Below are positions 1 to 7,367 of a stretch of DNA of 13,765 nt, one piece after another. Origin of the DNA: Lachnospiraceae bacterium (GTDB lineage Bacteria > Bacillota > Clostridia > Lachnospirales > Lachnospiraceae); the NCBI GenBank assembly GCA_009774235.1, contig VSNJ01000112.1, positions 1 to 13,765 on the forward strand, in the 5' to 3' direction. Position 1 is the stretch's first letter, and every line of letters begins with the position of its first letter. A program made the translations under genes and the position numbers. The notes under the pieces are model-generated. The model ran no database searches. It was not told where the DNA came from and saw only the letters and a list, made by a program, of their open reading frames with translations.

Positions 1-162
1 TGTCTGGTGTACAAAATGGTTCTGCGGTAGGTTTAGGTTGCAGCAGGCAGGATAATTTTAAAAGTTTATATACTATAAAAGATAAGATGGATTAATGGAC
101 AAAAGCAGATAACAAGAATTATTGAAATTTATGAAATAGGCGTGAAAAACTAAAAAAAATGC
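1..162. other. No recognisable gene; window edge upstream of rpmJ
   Basis: Nothing here is recognisable as a gene. On the + strand one frame is open from the window edge (base 3) to a TAA at 93-95, but the 30 residues it would encode do not resemble the C-termini of the usual neighbours (InfA, Map, Adk, KOW-type protein), so I do not call it coding. In related genomes infA normally precedes rpmJ, but no IF-1 C-terminus is visible in any frame. If infA is present, it ends before the window starts. Confidence 0.4.
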
Positions 163-191
163 TTGCAACAAATGGAAAATTATGATAGACT
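163..191 (+). promoter_or_regulatory. Candidate sigma-A promoter for rpmJ
   Basis: The -35 box TTGCAA (163-168) and the -10 box TAGACT (186-191) are separated by exactly 17 bases, each matching the consensus at 4 of 6 positions. Transcription would start near 198, about 27 bases before the GTG of rpmJ. A promoter here would let rpmJ and the alpha operon be expressed independently of the upstream ribosomal operon. It is inferred from sequence alone. Confidence 0.5.
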
Positions 192-224
192 ATCAGATGG
201 ACTTTATGAAAGGAGGTTATTGCT

Positions 225-338
225 GTGAAAGTTAGATCTTCAGTAAAACCAATTTGCGAAAAATGTAAGGTCATCAAAAGAAAGGGAAGAATCAGAGTAA
301 TCTGTGAGAACCCTAGACACAAACAGAAACAGGGCTAA
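225..338 (+). CDS. rpmJ: Ribosomal protein bL36 (L36), zinc-binding form
   Basis: This 37-residue protein is the smallest protein of the large ribosomal subunit; it binds 23S rRNA and helps organise it late in 50S assembly. It starts MKVRSSVKPICEKCK and has the complete zinc ligand set of the C+ form: Cys11, Cys14, Cys27 and His32. The start is GTG, preceded by a strong AAAGGAGG (209-216) with an 8-base gap. Length is typical of the family. It precedes rpsM, as in most Firmicutes, but here it has its own promoter and is separated from rpsM by 329 bases. Because the zinc ligands are intact, it should be the zinc-replete paralogue; whether a zinc-free copy exists elsewhere cannot be seen. Confidence 0.97.
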   Translation: MKVRSSVKPICEKCKVIKRKGRIRVICENPRHKQKQG

Positions 339-344
339 TATTGG

Positions 345-380
345 ACAGAAGCCAAAGCAGGAGACTTTGGTTTTTCTGTT
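345..380 (+). terminator. Hairpin with T run after rpmJ (attenuator or weak terminator)
   Basis: CCAAAG (352-357) pairs with CTTTGG (365-370) around a 7-base loop and is followed directly by TTTTT. The flanks ACAGAA (345-350) and TTCTGT (374-379) can extend the stem, which would pull part of the T run into the helix. It lies 6 bases after the rpmJ stop codon. It may end a short rpmJ transcript or reduce read-through into rpsM. The stem is only moderately stable. Confidence 0.5.
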
Positions 381-393
381 ATTAAGATAGAAC

Positions 394-655
394 TTGCTTT
401 CTGTTCGTTATGGTACGTATTGTACTATGATATTGTAAATGGAGTGATTAACCATTTCAGCAAAGGATGTGTCATTTCATCCAGGACTGGCCTTACCAAC
501 GGCAGATTGGTGACTGCGGCGTAGTACCGGCTGTCATTTCGCAGGCAGCCATAATAAGAACAGTCTATGCAGTAAGGTTACAATTTAAAGCGGCTGGCAG
601 TGTAATATACACTGTAATCATTTATTAACTATTATATTTAGAAAAATAACGGAGG
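394..655 (+). promoter_or_regulatory. Structured leader upstream of rpsM
   Basis: The 329 bases between rpmJ and rpsM contain no gene but many short perfect inverted repeats: AAATGG/CCATTT (437-442/452-457), GGATG/CATCC (465-469/478-482), ACCAA/TTGGT (495-499/507-511), GGCTG/CAGCC (529-533/546-550) and CAGTGTA/TACACTG (598-604/608-614). CAGCC at 546-550 can also pair with a second GGCTG at 592-596, so two exclusive folds are possible. A weak promoter may be present: TTGCTT (394-399), 18 bases, TATTGT (418-423). The rpsM ribosome binding site is GGAGG at 651-655. In other bacteria ribosomal protein S4 represses its own operon through a leader of this kind. That role here is only an inference, as I do not recognise a named RNA family. 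Confidence 0.45.
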
Positions 656-667
656 TGTAAAGTATAC

Positions 668-1036
668 ATGGCACGTATTAGTGGTGTAGATTTACCAAGA
701 GAAAAGCGTGTTGAAATTGGGCTTACCTATATTTATGGTATTGGCAGGGTTAGTTCCAACCGCATTTTAGCAGAGGCTAATGTCAATCCTGACACACGTG
801 TAAAGGATTTAACTGATGAAGAGGTTGCACGTATCCGTGACGTCATTGATGCCACACAGACAGTTGAGGGTGATCTCCGCAGGGAAATTGCATTAAATAT
901 CAAGAGACTGCAGGAAATTGGATGCTACAGGGGTATCCGTCATAGGAAAGGCCTTCCTGTACGTGGACAGAAGACAAAGACAAATGCAAGAACCCGTAAA
1001 GGTCCTAAGCGTACTGTCGCAAATAAGAAGAAATAA
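668..1036 (+). CDS. rpsM: Ribosomal protein uS13 (S13)
   Basis: uS13 sits in the head of the small ribosomal subunit, binds 16S rRNA, contacts the large subunit through intersubunit bridges and touches the P-site tRNA with its basic tail. The 122 residues start MARISGVDLPREKR and contain the conserved IGCYRGIRHRKGLPVRGQ stretch (about residues 84-101), followed by a TKTNARTRKGPKRT tail typical of bacterial S13. Length is normal. ATG is preceded by GGAGG about 12 bases upstream, a slightly long gap. It is the first gene of the alpha operon proper and follows a long folded leader that may control it. Confidence 0.98.
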   Translation: MARISGVDLPREKRVEIGLTYIYGIGRVSSNRILAEANVNPDTRVKDLTDEEVARIRDVIDATQTVEGDLRREIALNIKRLQEIGCYRGIRHRKGLPVRGQKTKTNARTRKGPKRTVANKKK

Positions 1037-1078
1037 TTAAGAGATAATATGTACAAATCTAATTAGGAGGGTTTGACA

Positions 1079-1474
1079 ATGGCTAAACAGGTAGCAAAAA
1101 AGGCAAGCAAAAAGCGTGTCAGGAAGAATGTCGGACATGGACAGGCACATATCCAGTCTTCCTTTAATAATACAATCGTTACGCTTACAGATGCTGAAGG
1201 AAATGCAATTTCCTGGGCAAGCGCAGGCGGGTTAGGCTTCAGGGGTTCTAAGAAGTCAACACCATACGCAGCACAGATGGCAGCAGAAACAGCAGCTAAG
1301 GCAGCACTGCCTCATGGACTGTCTTCTGTAGATGTTATGGTTAAAGGACCAGGTTCAGGACGTGAAGCAGCAATACGTGCATTACAGGCATGTGGAATTG
1401 ATGTAACAAGCATCAGGGATGTAACACCAGTGCCACATAACGGATGCAGGCCACCAAAGCGCCGCCGTGTATAA
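1079..1474 (+). CDS. rpsK: Ribosomal protein uS11 (S11)
   Basis: uS11 lies on the platform of the 30S subunit, where it helps form the mRNA exit channel near the Shine-Dalgarno helix. The 131-residue protein starts MAKQVAKKASKKRVRKN and shows the family landmarks AHIQSSFNNTIVT, GGLGFRGSKKSTPYAAQ and VKGPGSGREAAIRAL, ending in PVPHNGCRPPKRRRV. I choose ATG at 1079, 7 bases after AGGAGGG (1065-1071), over an in-frame TTG two codons upstream, because spacing and family start agree. It lies 42 bases after rpsM and 67 before rpsD, in the same operon. Confidence 0.97.
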   Translation: MAKQVAKKASKKRVRKNVGHGQAHIQSSFNNTIVTLTDAEGNAISWASAGGLGFRGSKKSTPYAAQMAAETAAKAALPHGLSSVDVMVKGPGSGREAAIRALQACGIDVTSIRDVTPVPHNGCRPPKRRRV

Positions 1475-1541
1475 TTTGCAGCATGCGTAATAGATTTGTG
1501 AACAAGTATATTTATTGTATATTTATATAGGAGGAACAGAC

Positions 1542-2135
1542 ATGGCAAGAGATATGACGCCAGTGCTTAAAAGATGCAGGAGCCTTGGAATAGACCCAAT
1601 ATTTATGGGTATAGACAAAAAGTCTAACAGAAATGCCAGGGCAGGCAGGAAACAGAGTGAGTATGGCCTTCAGTTAAAAGAGAAGCAGAAGGCTAAATTT
1701 ATATATGGCGTGCTTGAGAAACCATTCAGGAATAATTTCGCAAAAGCACAGAAATTAAAATATGGTACAACTGGTGAGAACCTTATGATTCTCCTTGAGC
1801 TCAGGCTTGATAACGTAGTTTACAGGATGGGCTATGGACGTACAAGGAAAGAGGCAAGACAGGTTATTGGCCATAAGCATATACTTGTGAATGGCAAGTG
1901 TGTAACAATTCCTTCATACCAGGTAAAACCAGGGGATGTTATTGAAATTAAAGAAAAGCACAAGGGTAAACAGAGATATAAAGATATTCTTGAAGTAACA
2001 GACGGAAGAATTGTTCCAGAGTGGCTTGAGGCTGACCATGAAAACCTTTCTGGCGTAGTAAAAGAAGTTCCAACAAGAGAACAGATAGATGTTCCTGTTA
2101 ATGAAGTGCTTATCGTCGAGTTATATTCTAAGTAA
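1542..2135 (+). CDS. rpsD: Ribosomal protein uS4 (S4), zinc-free form
   Basis: uS4 is a primary 16S rRNA binder that nucleates assembly of the 30S body and helps guard decoding accuracy; in several bacteria it also represses its own operon. The 197 residues contain the S4 RNA-binding domain at about 88-150 (LELRLDNVVYRMGYGRTRKEA, then QVIGHKHILVNGK). The N-terminal region has only one cysteine (Cys12), so the four-cysteine zinc site of C+ S4 proteins is absent. The start is ATG at 1542 after AGGAGG, rather than an in-frame upstream start at 1515. Leucine is often encoded by CTT here. Placement between rpsK and rpoA is standard for Clostridia and differs from Bacillus, where rpsD is separate. 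Confidence 0.97.
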   Translation: MARDMTPVLKRCRSLGIDPIFMGIDKKSNRNARAGRKQSEYGLQLKEKQKAKFIYGVLEKPFRNNFAKAQKLKYGTTGENLMILLELRLDNVVYRMGYGRTRKEARQVIGHKHILVNGKCVTIPSYQVKPGDVIEIKEKHKGKQRYKDILEVTDGRIVPEWLEADHENLSGVVKEVPTREQIDVPVNEVLIVELYSK

Positions 2136-2184
2136 TATTAACCTGTGATTATGTAAGCATAACACCCAAAAGGAGGTACTTGGA

Positions 2185-3147
2185 GTGCTTGATTTTAAAG
2201 AACCAAATATTGAGATTGCTGAGATTTCAGAAGATAAGAGATATGGACGTTTTGTTGTAGAACCTCTTGAAAGAGGATATGGTACGACTTTGGGTAATTC
2301 CCTCAGAAGAATTATGCTTTCATCATTACCGGGTACAGCTGTCAGTCATATTAAGATTGATGGCGTTGTTCATGAATTTGCTGCAATTCCTGGAGTTAAG
2401 GAAGATGTGACAGAGATTATAATGAATATTAAAAGTCTCGCTATTAAAAATAACAGCGAGTTCGATGAGGTTAAGACTGCTTATATAGAAGCTTCTGGTG
2501 AGGGAGTAGTTACAGCAGCAGATATCCAGGTTGATTCAGATATTGAAATTATGAATCCAGACCAGGTTATTGCTACATTAAGCGGAGGACCTGATTGTAA
2601 ACTTTATATCGAGATGACAATTGTAAATAACCGTGGTTATATAAGCTCAGACAAGAATAAAAGGGAAGACCTGCCACTTAATGTTATTGCAATTGATTCT
2701 ATCTTTACCCCGGTAGAGAGAGTAAACATCAAGATTGAAAACACCCGTGTTGGTCAGATTACTGATTACGATAAGTTGACATTAGATGTATATACAAATG
2801 GCACTATTGAGCCAAGTGATGCTGTCAGCCTTGCTGCAAAGGTTTTAAGTGACCATTTGAAATCCTTTATCAATCTTTCTGATAAAACTTCAAATATTCC
2901 TGTTATGGCTGAGAAAGAAGAGAATGATAAGGACAAAGTTCTTGAAATGAATATTGACGAACTCGAATTGTCAGTACGTTCTTATAATTGCCTGAAGAGG
3001 GCAGGTATTAATACTGTTGAGGAACTTTGTAACCGCACATCTGAGGATATGATGAAGGTAAGAAATCTTGGACGTAAGTCTTTAGAAGAAGTATTAGCTA
3101 AGTTAAAAGAGTTAGGGCTTTCACTTAACTTAGGTGACGATAATTAG
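2185..3147 (+). CDS. rpoA: RNA polymerase alpha subunit
   Basis: The alpha subunit dimerises to start RNA polymerase assembly and its C-terminal domain contacts upstream promoter DNA and activators. The 320-residue protein has the N-terminal assembly domain (about 1-230) with GYGTTLGNSLRRIML at 31-45, an acidic flexible linker (about 235-253), and a C-terminal domain (about 254-314). The DNA-contacting residues of the latter are present at the same numbers as in E. coli: Arg265, Asn268, Asn294, Gly296, Lys298 and Ser299. The start is GTG, with AGGAGG (2171-2176) 8 bases upstream; length is normal. The stop codon overlaps the ribosome binding site of rplQ, so the two genes are closely coupled. 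Confidence 0.98.
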   Translation: MLDFKEPNIEIAEISEDKRYGRFVVEPLERGYGTTLGNSLRRIMLSSLPGTAVSHIKIDGVVHEFAAIPGVKEDVTEIIMNIKSLAIKNNSEFDEVKTAYIEASGEGVVTAADIQVDSDIEIMNPDQVIATLSGGPDCKLYIEMTIVNNRGYISSDKNKREDLPLNVIAIDSIFTPVERVNIKIENTRVGQITDYDKLTLDVYTNGTIEPSDAVSLAAKVLSDHLKSFINLSDKTSNIPVMAEKEENDKDKVLEMNIDELELSVRSYNCLKRAGINTVEELCNRTSEDMMKVRNLGRKSLEEVLAKLKELGLSLNLGDDN

Positions 3148-3158
3148 GAGGTAAGCAA

Positions 3159-3701
3159 ATGGCAGGTTATAGAAAACTTGGAAGAACTTCCAGCCAGAGA
3201 AAAGCATTGCTACGCAACCAGGTGACAGATTTGCTGTATTATGGCAGGATAGTTACAACGGAAGCAAAAGCAAAAGAAGTCCGTAAGATTGCAGAGAAAA
3301 TAATTGCCTTAGGTATTAAAGAGTGCAATAATTATGATACAGTTAAGGTAACTGCTAAAGTTGCCCGTAAAGATAAAGATGGCAAGAGAGTTAAAGAAGT
3401 AGTAGATGGCAAGAAAGTTACTGTATATGATGAAGTTGAAAAGGAAATAAAGAAAGACCAGCCTTCAAGGCTTCATGCAAGAAGACAGATGGAAAAGACT
3501 CTCTATAAAGTAACAGAAGTTCCAAAGGAAGTAAAGGGACGTAAGAAAAATACAAAGGTAGTAAGTGTTTCTGCTAAGGTTTTAGATGAGATAGGGCCAA
3601 AGTATGCTGAGCGTAATGGCAATGGTGGTTATACACGTATTGTTAAGATTGGTCCACGCAGGGGCGATGCTGCAATGGAAGTGCTTATTGAATTAGTATA
3701 A
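3159..3701 (+). CDS. rplQ: Ribosomal protein bL17 (L17) with internal insertion
   Basis: bL17 is a large-subunit protein that lies near the peptide exit tunnel. Both ends match the family: MAGYRKLGRTSSQRKALLRN at the start and the GPKYAERNGNGGYTRI-VKIGPRRGDAA-ELV block at the end. The protein has 180 residues, whereas most L17 proteins have about 115-130. The extra length is an insertion of roughly residues 58-101, rich in Lys, Asp and Val, plus a smaller one around 112-134. From memory, long L17 proteins are a lineage trait in Lachnospiraceae. The gene starts 11 bases after rpoA, with its ribosome binding site on the rpoA stop codon. A terminator follows 22 bases after its own stop. Confidence 0.96.
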   Translation: MAGYRKLGRTSSQRKALLRNQVTDLLYYGRIVTTEAKAKEVRKIAEKIIALGIKECNNYDTVKVTAKVARKDKDGKRVKEVVDGKKVTVYDEVEKEIKKDQPSRLHARRQMEKTLYKVTEVPKEVKGRKKNTKVVSVSAKVLDEIGPKYAERNGNGGYTRIVKIGPRRGDAAMEVLIELV

Positions 3702-3722
3702 TTTAACAAGTATTTAATAAAC

Positions 3723-3760
3723 AGGCTGTCACAGTGTAAGTGACGGCCTTTTGTTGTTTT
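3723..3760 (+). terminator. Rho-independent terminator of the alpha operon
   Basis: AGGCTGTCAC (3723-3732) pairs with GTGACGGCCT (3740-3749) over ten base pairs with a single G-U pair and a 7-base loop. A T-rich tail, TTTTGTTGTTTT, follows at once. Its place 22 bases after rplQ and before a new promoter marks the end of the ribosomal transcript. Confidence 0.9.
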
Positions 3761-3809
3761 GTAAACACAAAAAGAATTTTCCGCAAATGTAACCAGGATA
3801 TATGCAAGG

Positions 3810-3838
3810 TTGACAATTAAGGTGAAAGATGTCATTAT
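3810..3838 (+). promoter_or_regulatory. Candidate sigma-A promoter for ecfA1-ecfA2-ecfT-truA
   Basis: A perfect -35 box TTGACA (3810-3815) is followed after 17 bases by CATTAT (3833-3838), which matches the -10 consensus at 4 of 6 positions. Transcription would start near 3845, about 47 bases before ecfA1. I see no riboswitch-like structure in the short leader. The promoter separates the transporter operon from the ribosomal operon. Confidence 0.6.
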
Positions 3839-3891
3839 AAGTAAGTATTGGCAATGTTTGCACAGAACAGCTTTTAACAGGAGATTATCTT

Positions 3892-4764
3892 ATGAAACCA
3901 TTTATAAAGGCAGAAGACCTTGTACATGAATATTCAAGGCGTGATGAAGAAGGTAATGTCATAGGGATAAACAGGGCTCTTGACGGCATAAATATAGAAG
4001 TACAGGCAGGAGATTTTATCGCAGTGCTTGGTGCAAATGGTTCAGGAAAATCAACGTTTGCAAAACATTTGAATGCACTTCTTGTACCAACAGAAGGTAC
4101 ATTGTATGTTGATGGAAAAGACACATCAGACCATAAAAATGACCTGCTTGTAAGACAGTCTGCAGGTATGGTTTTCCAAAATCCAGACAACCAGATTGTT
4201 TCAAGTGTTGTTGAAGAAGATGTAGGTTTCGGTCCAGAAAATATGGGTGTTCCAAGCGTGGAAATCTGGAAACGGGTGGAAGAAAGCCTTAAAAATACAG
4301 GTATGTATGAATACAGGAAAGAATCACCAGACCATTTGTCAGGAGGGCAGAAACAGCGTGTAGCAGTTGCAGGCATAATGGCAATGAAGCCAAAATGCAT
4401 AATACTTGATGAGCCAACTGCAATGCTTGACCCAGAAGGCAGGAAATCTGTTATAAAGACAGCAAGGGAACTAAATAAAAAAGAAAAAATAACAATAATA
4501 CTTATAACACACTATATGGAAGAAGTAACCATTGCAGACTATGTGTATGTTATGTCATCAGGCCAGGTCAGAATGGAAGGCACCCCAAGGCAGGTATTTG
4601 CAAGAAGTGAAGAGATGGTAAAATACAGGCTTGAGATACCAGAAGTAACCAAAATTGCTCTGGAACTTAACAGGAAAGGCATAAAAATACCAAAAGATAT
4701 TTTATATCCAGAAGAACTTGTTGATATTTTGTTAAAAATTAAAAGTGCAGGAACAGCAGTTTAG
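3892..4764 (+). CDS. ecfA1: ECF transporter ATP-binding subunit EcfA1
   Basis: EcfA1 is one of two ATPases of the energy-coupling factor (ECF) module, which powers uptake of vitamins and some metal ions by interchangeable membrane S components. The 290-residue protein has all ABC ATPase motifs: Walker A GANGSGKST (47-55), Q-loop Gln96, signature LSGGQ (149-153), Walker B IILDEP with catalytic Glu174, and switch His207. The C-terminal part (about 230-290) is the region that mediates ATPase contacts in this family. The ATG follows AGGAG with an 8-base gap. Its position first in the ecfA1-ecfA2-ecfT order next to rplQ is the classical Firmicutes arrangement and argues for the general vitamin module rather than a dedicated cobalt or nickel transporter. 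Confidence 0.95.
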   Translation: MKPFIKAEDLVHEYSRRDEEGNVIGINRALDGINIEVQAGDFIAVLGANGSGKSTFAKHLNALLVPTEGTLYVDGKDTSDHKNDLLVRQSAGMVFQNPDNQIVSSVVEEDVGFGPENMGVPSVEIWKRVEESLKNTGMYEYRKESPDHLSGGQKQRVAVAGIMAMKPKCIILDEPTAMLDPEGRKSVIKTARELNKKEKITIILITHYMEEVTIADYVYVMSSGQVRMEGTPRQVFARSEEMVKYRLEIPEVTKIALELNRKGIKIPKDILYPEELVDILLKIKSAGTAV

Positions 4765-4778
4765 CCGGGAGGGTTGGT

Positions 4779-5642
4779 ATGTCTATAAAGCTACAAAATG
4801 TAAGTTATATATATGGTTTAAACAGCGGGCATGAAAAAGTTGCTCTCAGAGATATAAACCTGGAAATAAATGATGGAGGGTTTATTGGCATTGCAGGGCA
4901 TACAGGCTCAGGTAAATCAACACTTGTACAGCTTCTGGACGGGCTTGAACGTGCTTCATCAGGTAAAATATATTATAATGGGCAGGATATATATGATAAG
5001 TCATTTGATATGCGTGGGCTTAGGGCAAAGGTTGGCCTGGTATTCCAATACCCAGAACACCAGCTTTTTGAAACAACTGTAATTAATGATGTACAATTTG
5101 GTCCTAAAAATCTTGGTTTGCCATTACTTGAAGTAGAGCTTCGTTCATATGAAGCCCTGAAAATGACAGGAATAGGTGATGATTTAATTGACGTATCCCC
5201 GTTTGCACTGTCTGGAGGGCAGAAAAGACGTGTGGCAATAGCAGGTGTACTTGCGATGAAGCCAGAAGTCCTTGTACTTGATGAACCAGCAGCAGGCCTT
5301 GACCCAGCAGGAAGGGCTGAAATATTCGGACTGCTTAAAAAACTTCATAAAGAGAACAATATAACTGTAATAATTGTGTCACATAGTATGGAAGATATAG
5401 CAAAATATGTAGAGAGGCTTATTGTAATGAATAATGGAAGCATTGTTCTGGATGGGAAACCAGCAGAAATCTTCCAGTTTGAAAAAGAACTTGAGAAAAT
5501 AGGGCTTGGAGTGCCACAGGCGGCAAAAGTTATACACCAGTTAAGAGATGCAGGGGCATTAATTAAAGGTGAGTATATTACTGCAGATGAAAGTGCAGAG
5601 GCAATATATAAGTGGCTTAAGAATGGAGAATATAAAAGATGA
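4779..5642 (+). CDS. ecfA2: ECF transporter ATP-binding subunit EcfA2
   Basis: EcfA2 is the second ATPase of the ECF module and forms a heterodimer with EcfA1 beneath the membrane protein EcfT. The 287 residues contain Walker A GHTGSGKST (40-48), Q-loop Gln90 in VFQYPEHQLFE, signature LSGGQ (144-148), Walker B LVLDEP with Glu169, and switch His202. GGGAGGG lies 5 bases before the ATG, and the gene starts 14 bases after ecfA1. Its stop codon overlaps the start of ecfT by 4 bases (ATGA), so the two are probably translationally coupled. All catalytic residues are present, and nothing suggests decay. Confidence 0.95.
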   Translation: MSIKLQNVSYIYGLNSGHEKVALRDINLEINDGGFIGIAGHTGSGKSTLVQLLDGLERASSGKIYYNGQDIYDKSFDMRGLRAKVGLVFQYPEHQLFETTVINDVQFGPKNLGLPLLEVELRSYEALKMTGIGDDLIDVSPFALSGGQKRRVAIAGVLAMKPEVLVLDEPAAGLDPAGRAEIFGLLKKLHKENNITVIIVSHSMEDIAKYVERLIVMNNGSIVLDGKPAEIFQFEKELEKIGLGVPQAAKVIHQLRDAGALIKGEYITADESAEAIYKWLKNGEYKR

Positions 5643-6448
5643 TACGTGACATAACTATTGGACAGTATTATGCAGCAGAATCTGTTATACACAGACTGGA
5701 CCCAAGGGTAAAAGTTGCAGGGACTTTTCTTTATATAATTTCACTTTTCTGTTTTAGCAGGTTTAGTGGTTACATAATAGCTGCGCTTTTTTTCTGTATT
5801 ATGGTAAAATTGTCAAAAGTACCATTTAGGTTTATTGTAAGAGGTATTAAACCAATTTTATTTATGTTAGTTTTTACAGCAGCACTTAACCTTTTATGGA
5901 CTTCTGGTGAAACAGTTCTTGTAAGGTATGGTTTTATAACAATTACCCTGGAAGGCATAGAGAAAATGGTATTTATGGCATTAAGGCTGGTTTTTCTTAT
6001 AATTGGCTCATCCCTGATGACACTGGCAACAACGCCAAACCAGCTGACGGATGCTATAGAAAGCCTGCTTAAACCTCTTGTCTATATAAAAGTTCCAGTA
6101 CATGAAGTTGCAATGATGATGTCAATAGCACTAAGGTTTATACCAATACTTATTGAAGAAACTGATAAGATTATGAAAGCACAGCTTGCAAGAGGTGCTG
6201 ATTTTGAATCAGGCAGTATAATACACAGGATAAAAAGCATTGTGCCAATTATTATACCACTTTTTGTATCGGCGGCAAGGCGTGCAAGTGACCTGGCACT
6301 TGCAATGGATGCAAGATGTTACCATGGCGGGGCAGGCAGGACTAAAATGAAACCACTGGAATATAAAAGACAGGATATAACAGCATATATTATAATATTC
6401 TGCTATATGGCAGTTATTATAATATCAGGCAGGGTACTGCCATTTTAA
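5639..6448 (+). CDS. ecfT: ECF transporter transmembrane subunit EcfT
   Basis: EcfT is the membrane scaffold that joins the EcfA1-EcfA2 pair to S components and makes the S component topple during transport. The 269-residue protein has a hydrophobic N-terminal block (about 25-85), further hydrophobic stretches at about 110-130, 155-172 and 200-212, and a last one at about 248-262. Its two coupling-helix signatures are visible: ARG at 184-186 (AQLARGADF) and ARC at 225-227 (MDARCYHGG, with Cys in place of the usual Gly). It overlaps ecfA2 by 4 bases and precedes truA by 27. No S component gene lies in the window, so this is a group II (shared) module. Confidence 0.94.
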   Translation: MIRDITIGQYYAAESVIHRLDPRVKVAGTFLYIISLFCFSRFSGYIIAALFFCIMVKLSKVPFRFIVRGIKPILFMLVFTAALNLLWTSGETVLVRYGFITITLEGIEKMVFMALRLVFLIIGSSLMTLATTPNQLTDAIESLLKPLVYIKVPVHEVAMMMSIALRFIPILIEETDKIMKAQLARGADFESGSIIHRIKSIVPIIIPLFVSAARRASDLALAMDARCYHGGAGRTKMKPLEYKRQDITAYIIIFCYMAVIIISGRVLPF

Positions 6449-6475
6449 AAGTGTGTATAAAATAAAAGGAGAGTT

Positions 6476-7249
6476 ATGAAACGTGTAAAGCTTACAGTTG
6501 CATATGATGGGACATGTTATCATGGATGGCAGTTACAGCCTGGTATAGCGACGGTAGAAGGTGAATTAAATAAGGCATTGGAACTGGTTACAGGTGAAGC
6601 AATACAAGTTACAGGGGCAAGCCGCACTGATGCAGGGGTACATGCACTTGGTAATGTGGCAGTTTTTGATACAGAGTCACATATACCAGCAGAGAAGTTT
6701 GTATATGCATTAAACCAGAAACTTCCAGAAGATATTGTAGTACAGGCTTCAGAAGAAGTACAGCAGGATTTCCATCCACGCCATTGTGACTGCCGTAAGA
6801 CATATGAATATATAGTATTAAACAGAAAGCTTCCATTGCCACAATACCGGGATACAGCATATTTTTATTATGGAAACCTTGATATAGAGAAAATGCGCAT
6901 AGCATGTAATGCATTTATTGGTGAACATGACTTTGCAGGATTTTGTTCATCAGGTGCACAAGTACAGTCAACAGTAAGAACTATATACAGTCTTGAAGTC
7001 CTGGAATATAACCTTGCAGGCAAAGGGTTTAGTATTGGAGCAGGAAGGATTATAACAATACGTGTGCAGGGAAATGGGTTTTTATATAATATGGTAAGGA
7101 TAATTGCAGGAACATTGGTTGAAATAGGAAAAGGCAGGATAAGTCCTTATGATATGGAAGATATAATTGCTTCATGTGACCGGAAAAGGGCAGGGGCAAC
7201 AGCACCAGCAGGAGGGCTTAGGCTGGTAGAGATTTTATATCAGGTATAG
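6476..7249 (+). CDS. truA: tRNA pseudouridine(38-40) synthase TruA
   Basis: TruA converts uridines 38, 39 and 40 in the anticodon arm of many tRNAs to pseudouridine and needs no cofactor. The 257-residue protein has the catalytic motif GASRTDAGVHALGN, with nucleophile Asp52, and the conserved blocks YDGTCYHGWQ near the start and GNGFLYNMVRIIAGTL toward the end. Length is normal for the family. AAAGGAGAG lies just before the ATG. It is 27 bases after ecfT with no terminator between, so it probably shares the ecf transcript, a linkage common in Firmicutes. No clear terminator follows it. Confidence 0.96.
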   Translation: MKRVKLTVAYDGTCYHGWQLQPGIATVEGELNKALELVTGEAIQVTGASRTDAGVHALGNVAVFDTESHIPAEKFVYALNQKLPEDIVVQASEEVQQDFHPRHCDCRKTYEYIVLNRKLPLPQYRDTAYFYYGNLDIEKMRIACNAFIGEHDFAGFCSSGAQVQSTVRTIYSLEVLEYNLAGKGFSIGAGRIITIRVQGNGFLYNMVRIIAGTLVEIGKGRISPYDMEDIIASCDRKRAGATAPAGGLRLVEILYQV

Positions 7250-7305
7250 AATGGAACAAGCATTAAGAATATTGGTGGTGTTTTTGCATAAATCCTATTA
7301 TATGA

Positions 7306-7334
7306 TTGCAAAAGTCTTTAAAATAACATAATAT
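7306..7334 (+). promoter_or_regulatory. Candidate promoter before the CE2 esterase gene
   Basis: TTGCAA (7306-7311), a 17-base spacer and TAATAT (7329-7334) each match the consensus at 4 of 6 positions. An inverted repeat, TTTTGCA (7282-7288) with TGCAAAA (7307-7313), overlaps the -35 box and could be a regulator site. Both calls are weak, because the 118-base gap is AT-rich and such matches arise easily. Confidence 0.3.
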
Positions 7335-7367
7335 TAATGTATATATAAAAGAAAGGGAGGGAATATT

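Noticed and set aside
3..95. C-terminal end of an upstream gene at the window edge
   Set aside because: The frame is open for 30 codons but matches no C-terminus I know for genes before rpmJ, and another reading frame there is also open for 17 codons. It is too short to support a call.
119..322. 67-codon open frame on the - strand across rpmJ
   Set aside because: It runs through the rpmJ promoter and antisense to a complete bL36 gene. The product is a hydrophobic low-complexity peptide with no support.
521..535. Possible T-box element in the rpsM leader (GTACCGG)
   Set aside because: The conserved T-box antiterminator sequence around TGGNACCGCG is not present, and no specifier stem or downstream terminator fits.
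3885..4400. 171-codon open frame on the - strand within ecfA1
   Set aside because: It is a mirror of the ABC ATPase gene. The + strand frame carries every catalytic motif, and the - strand product resembles nothing.
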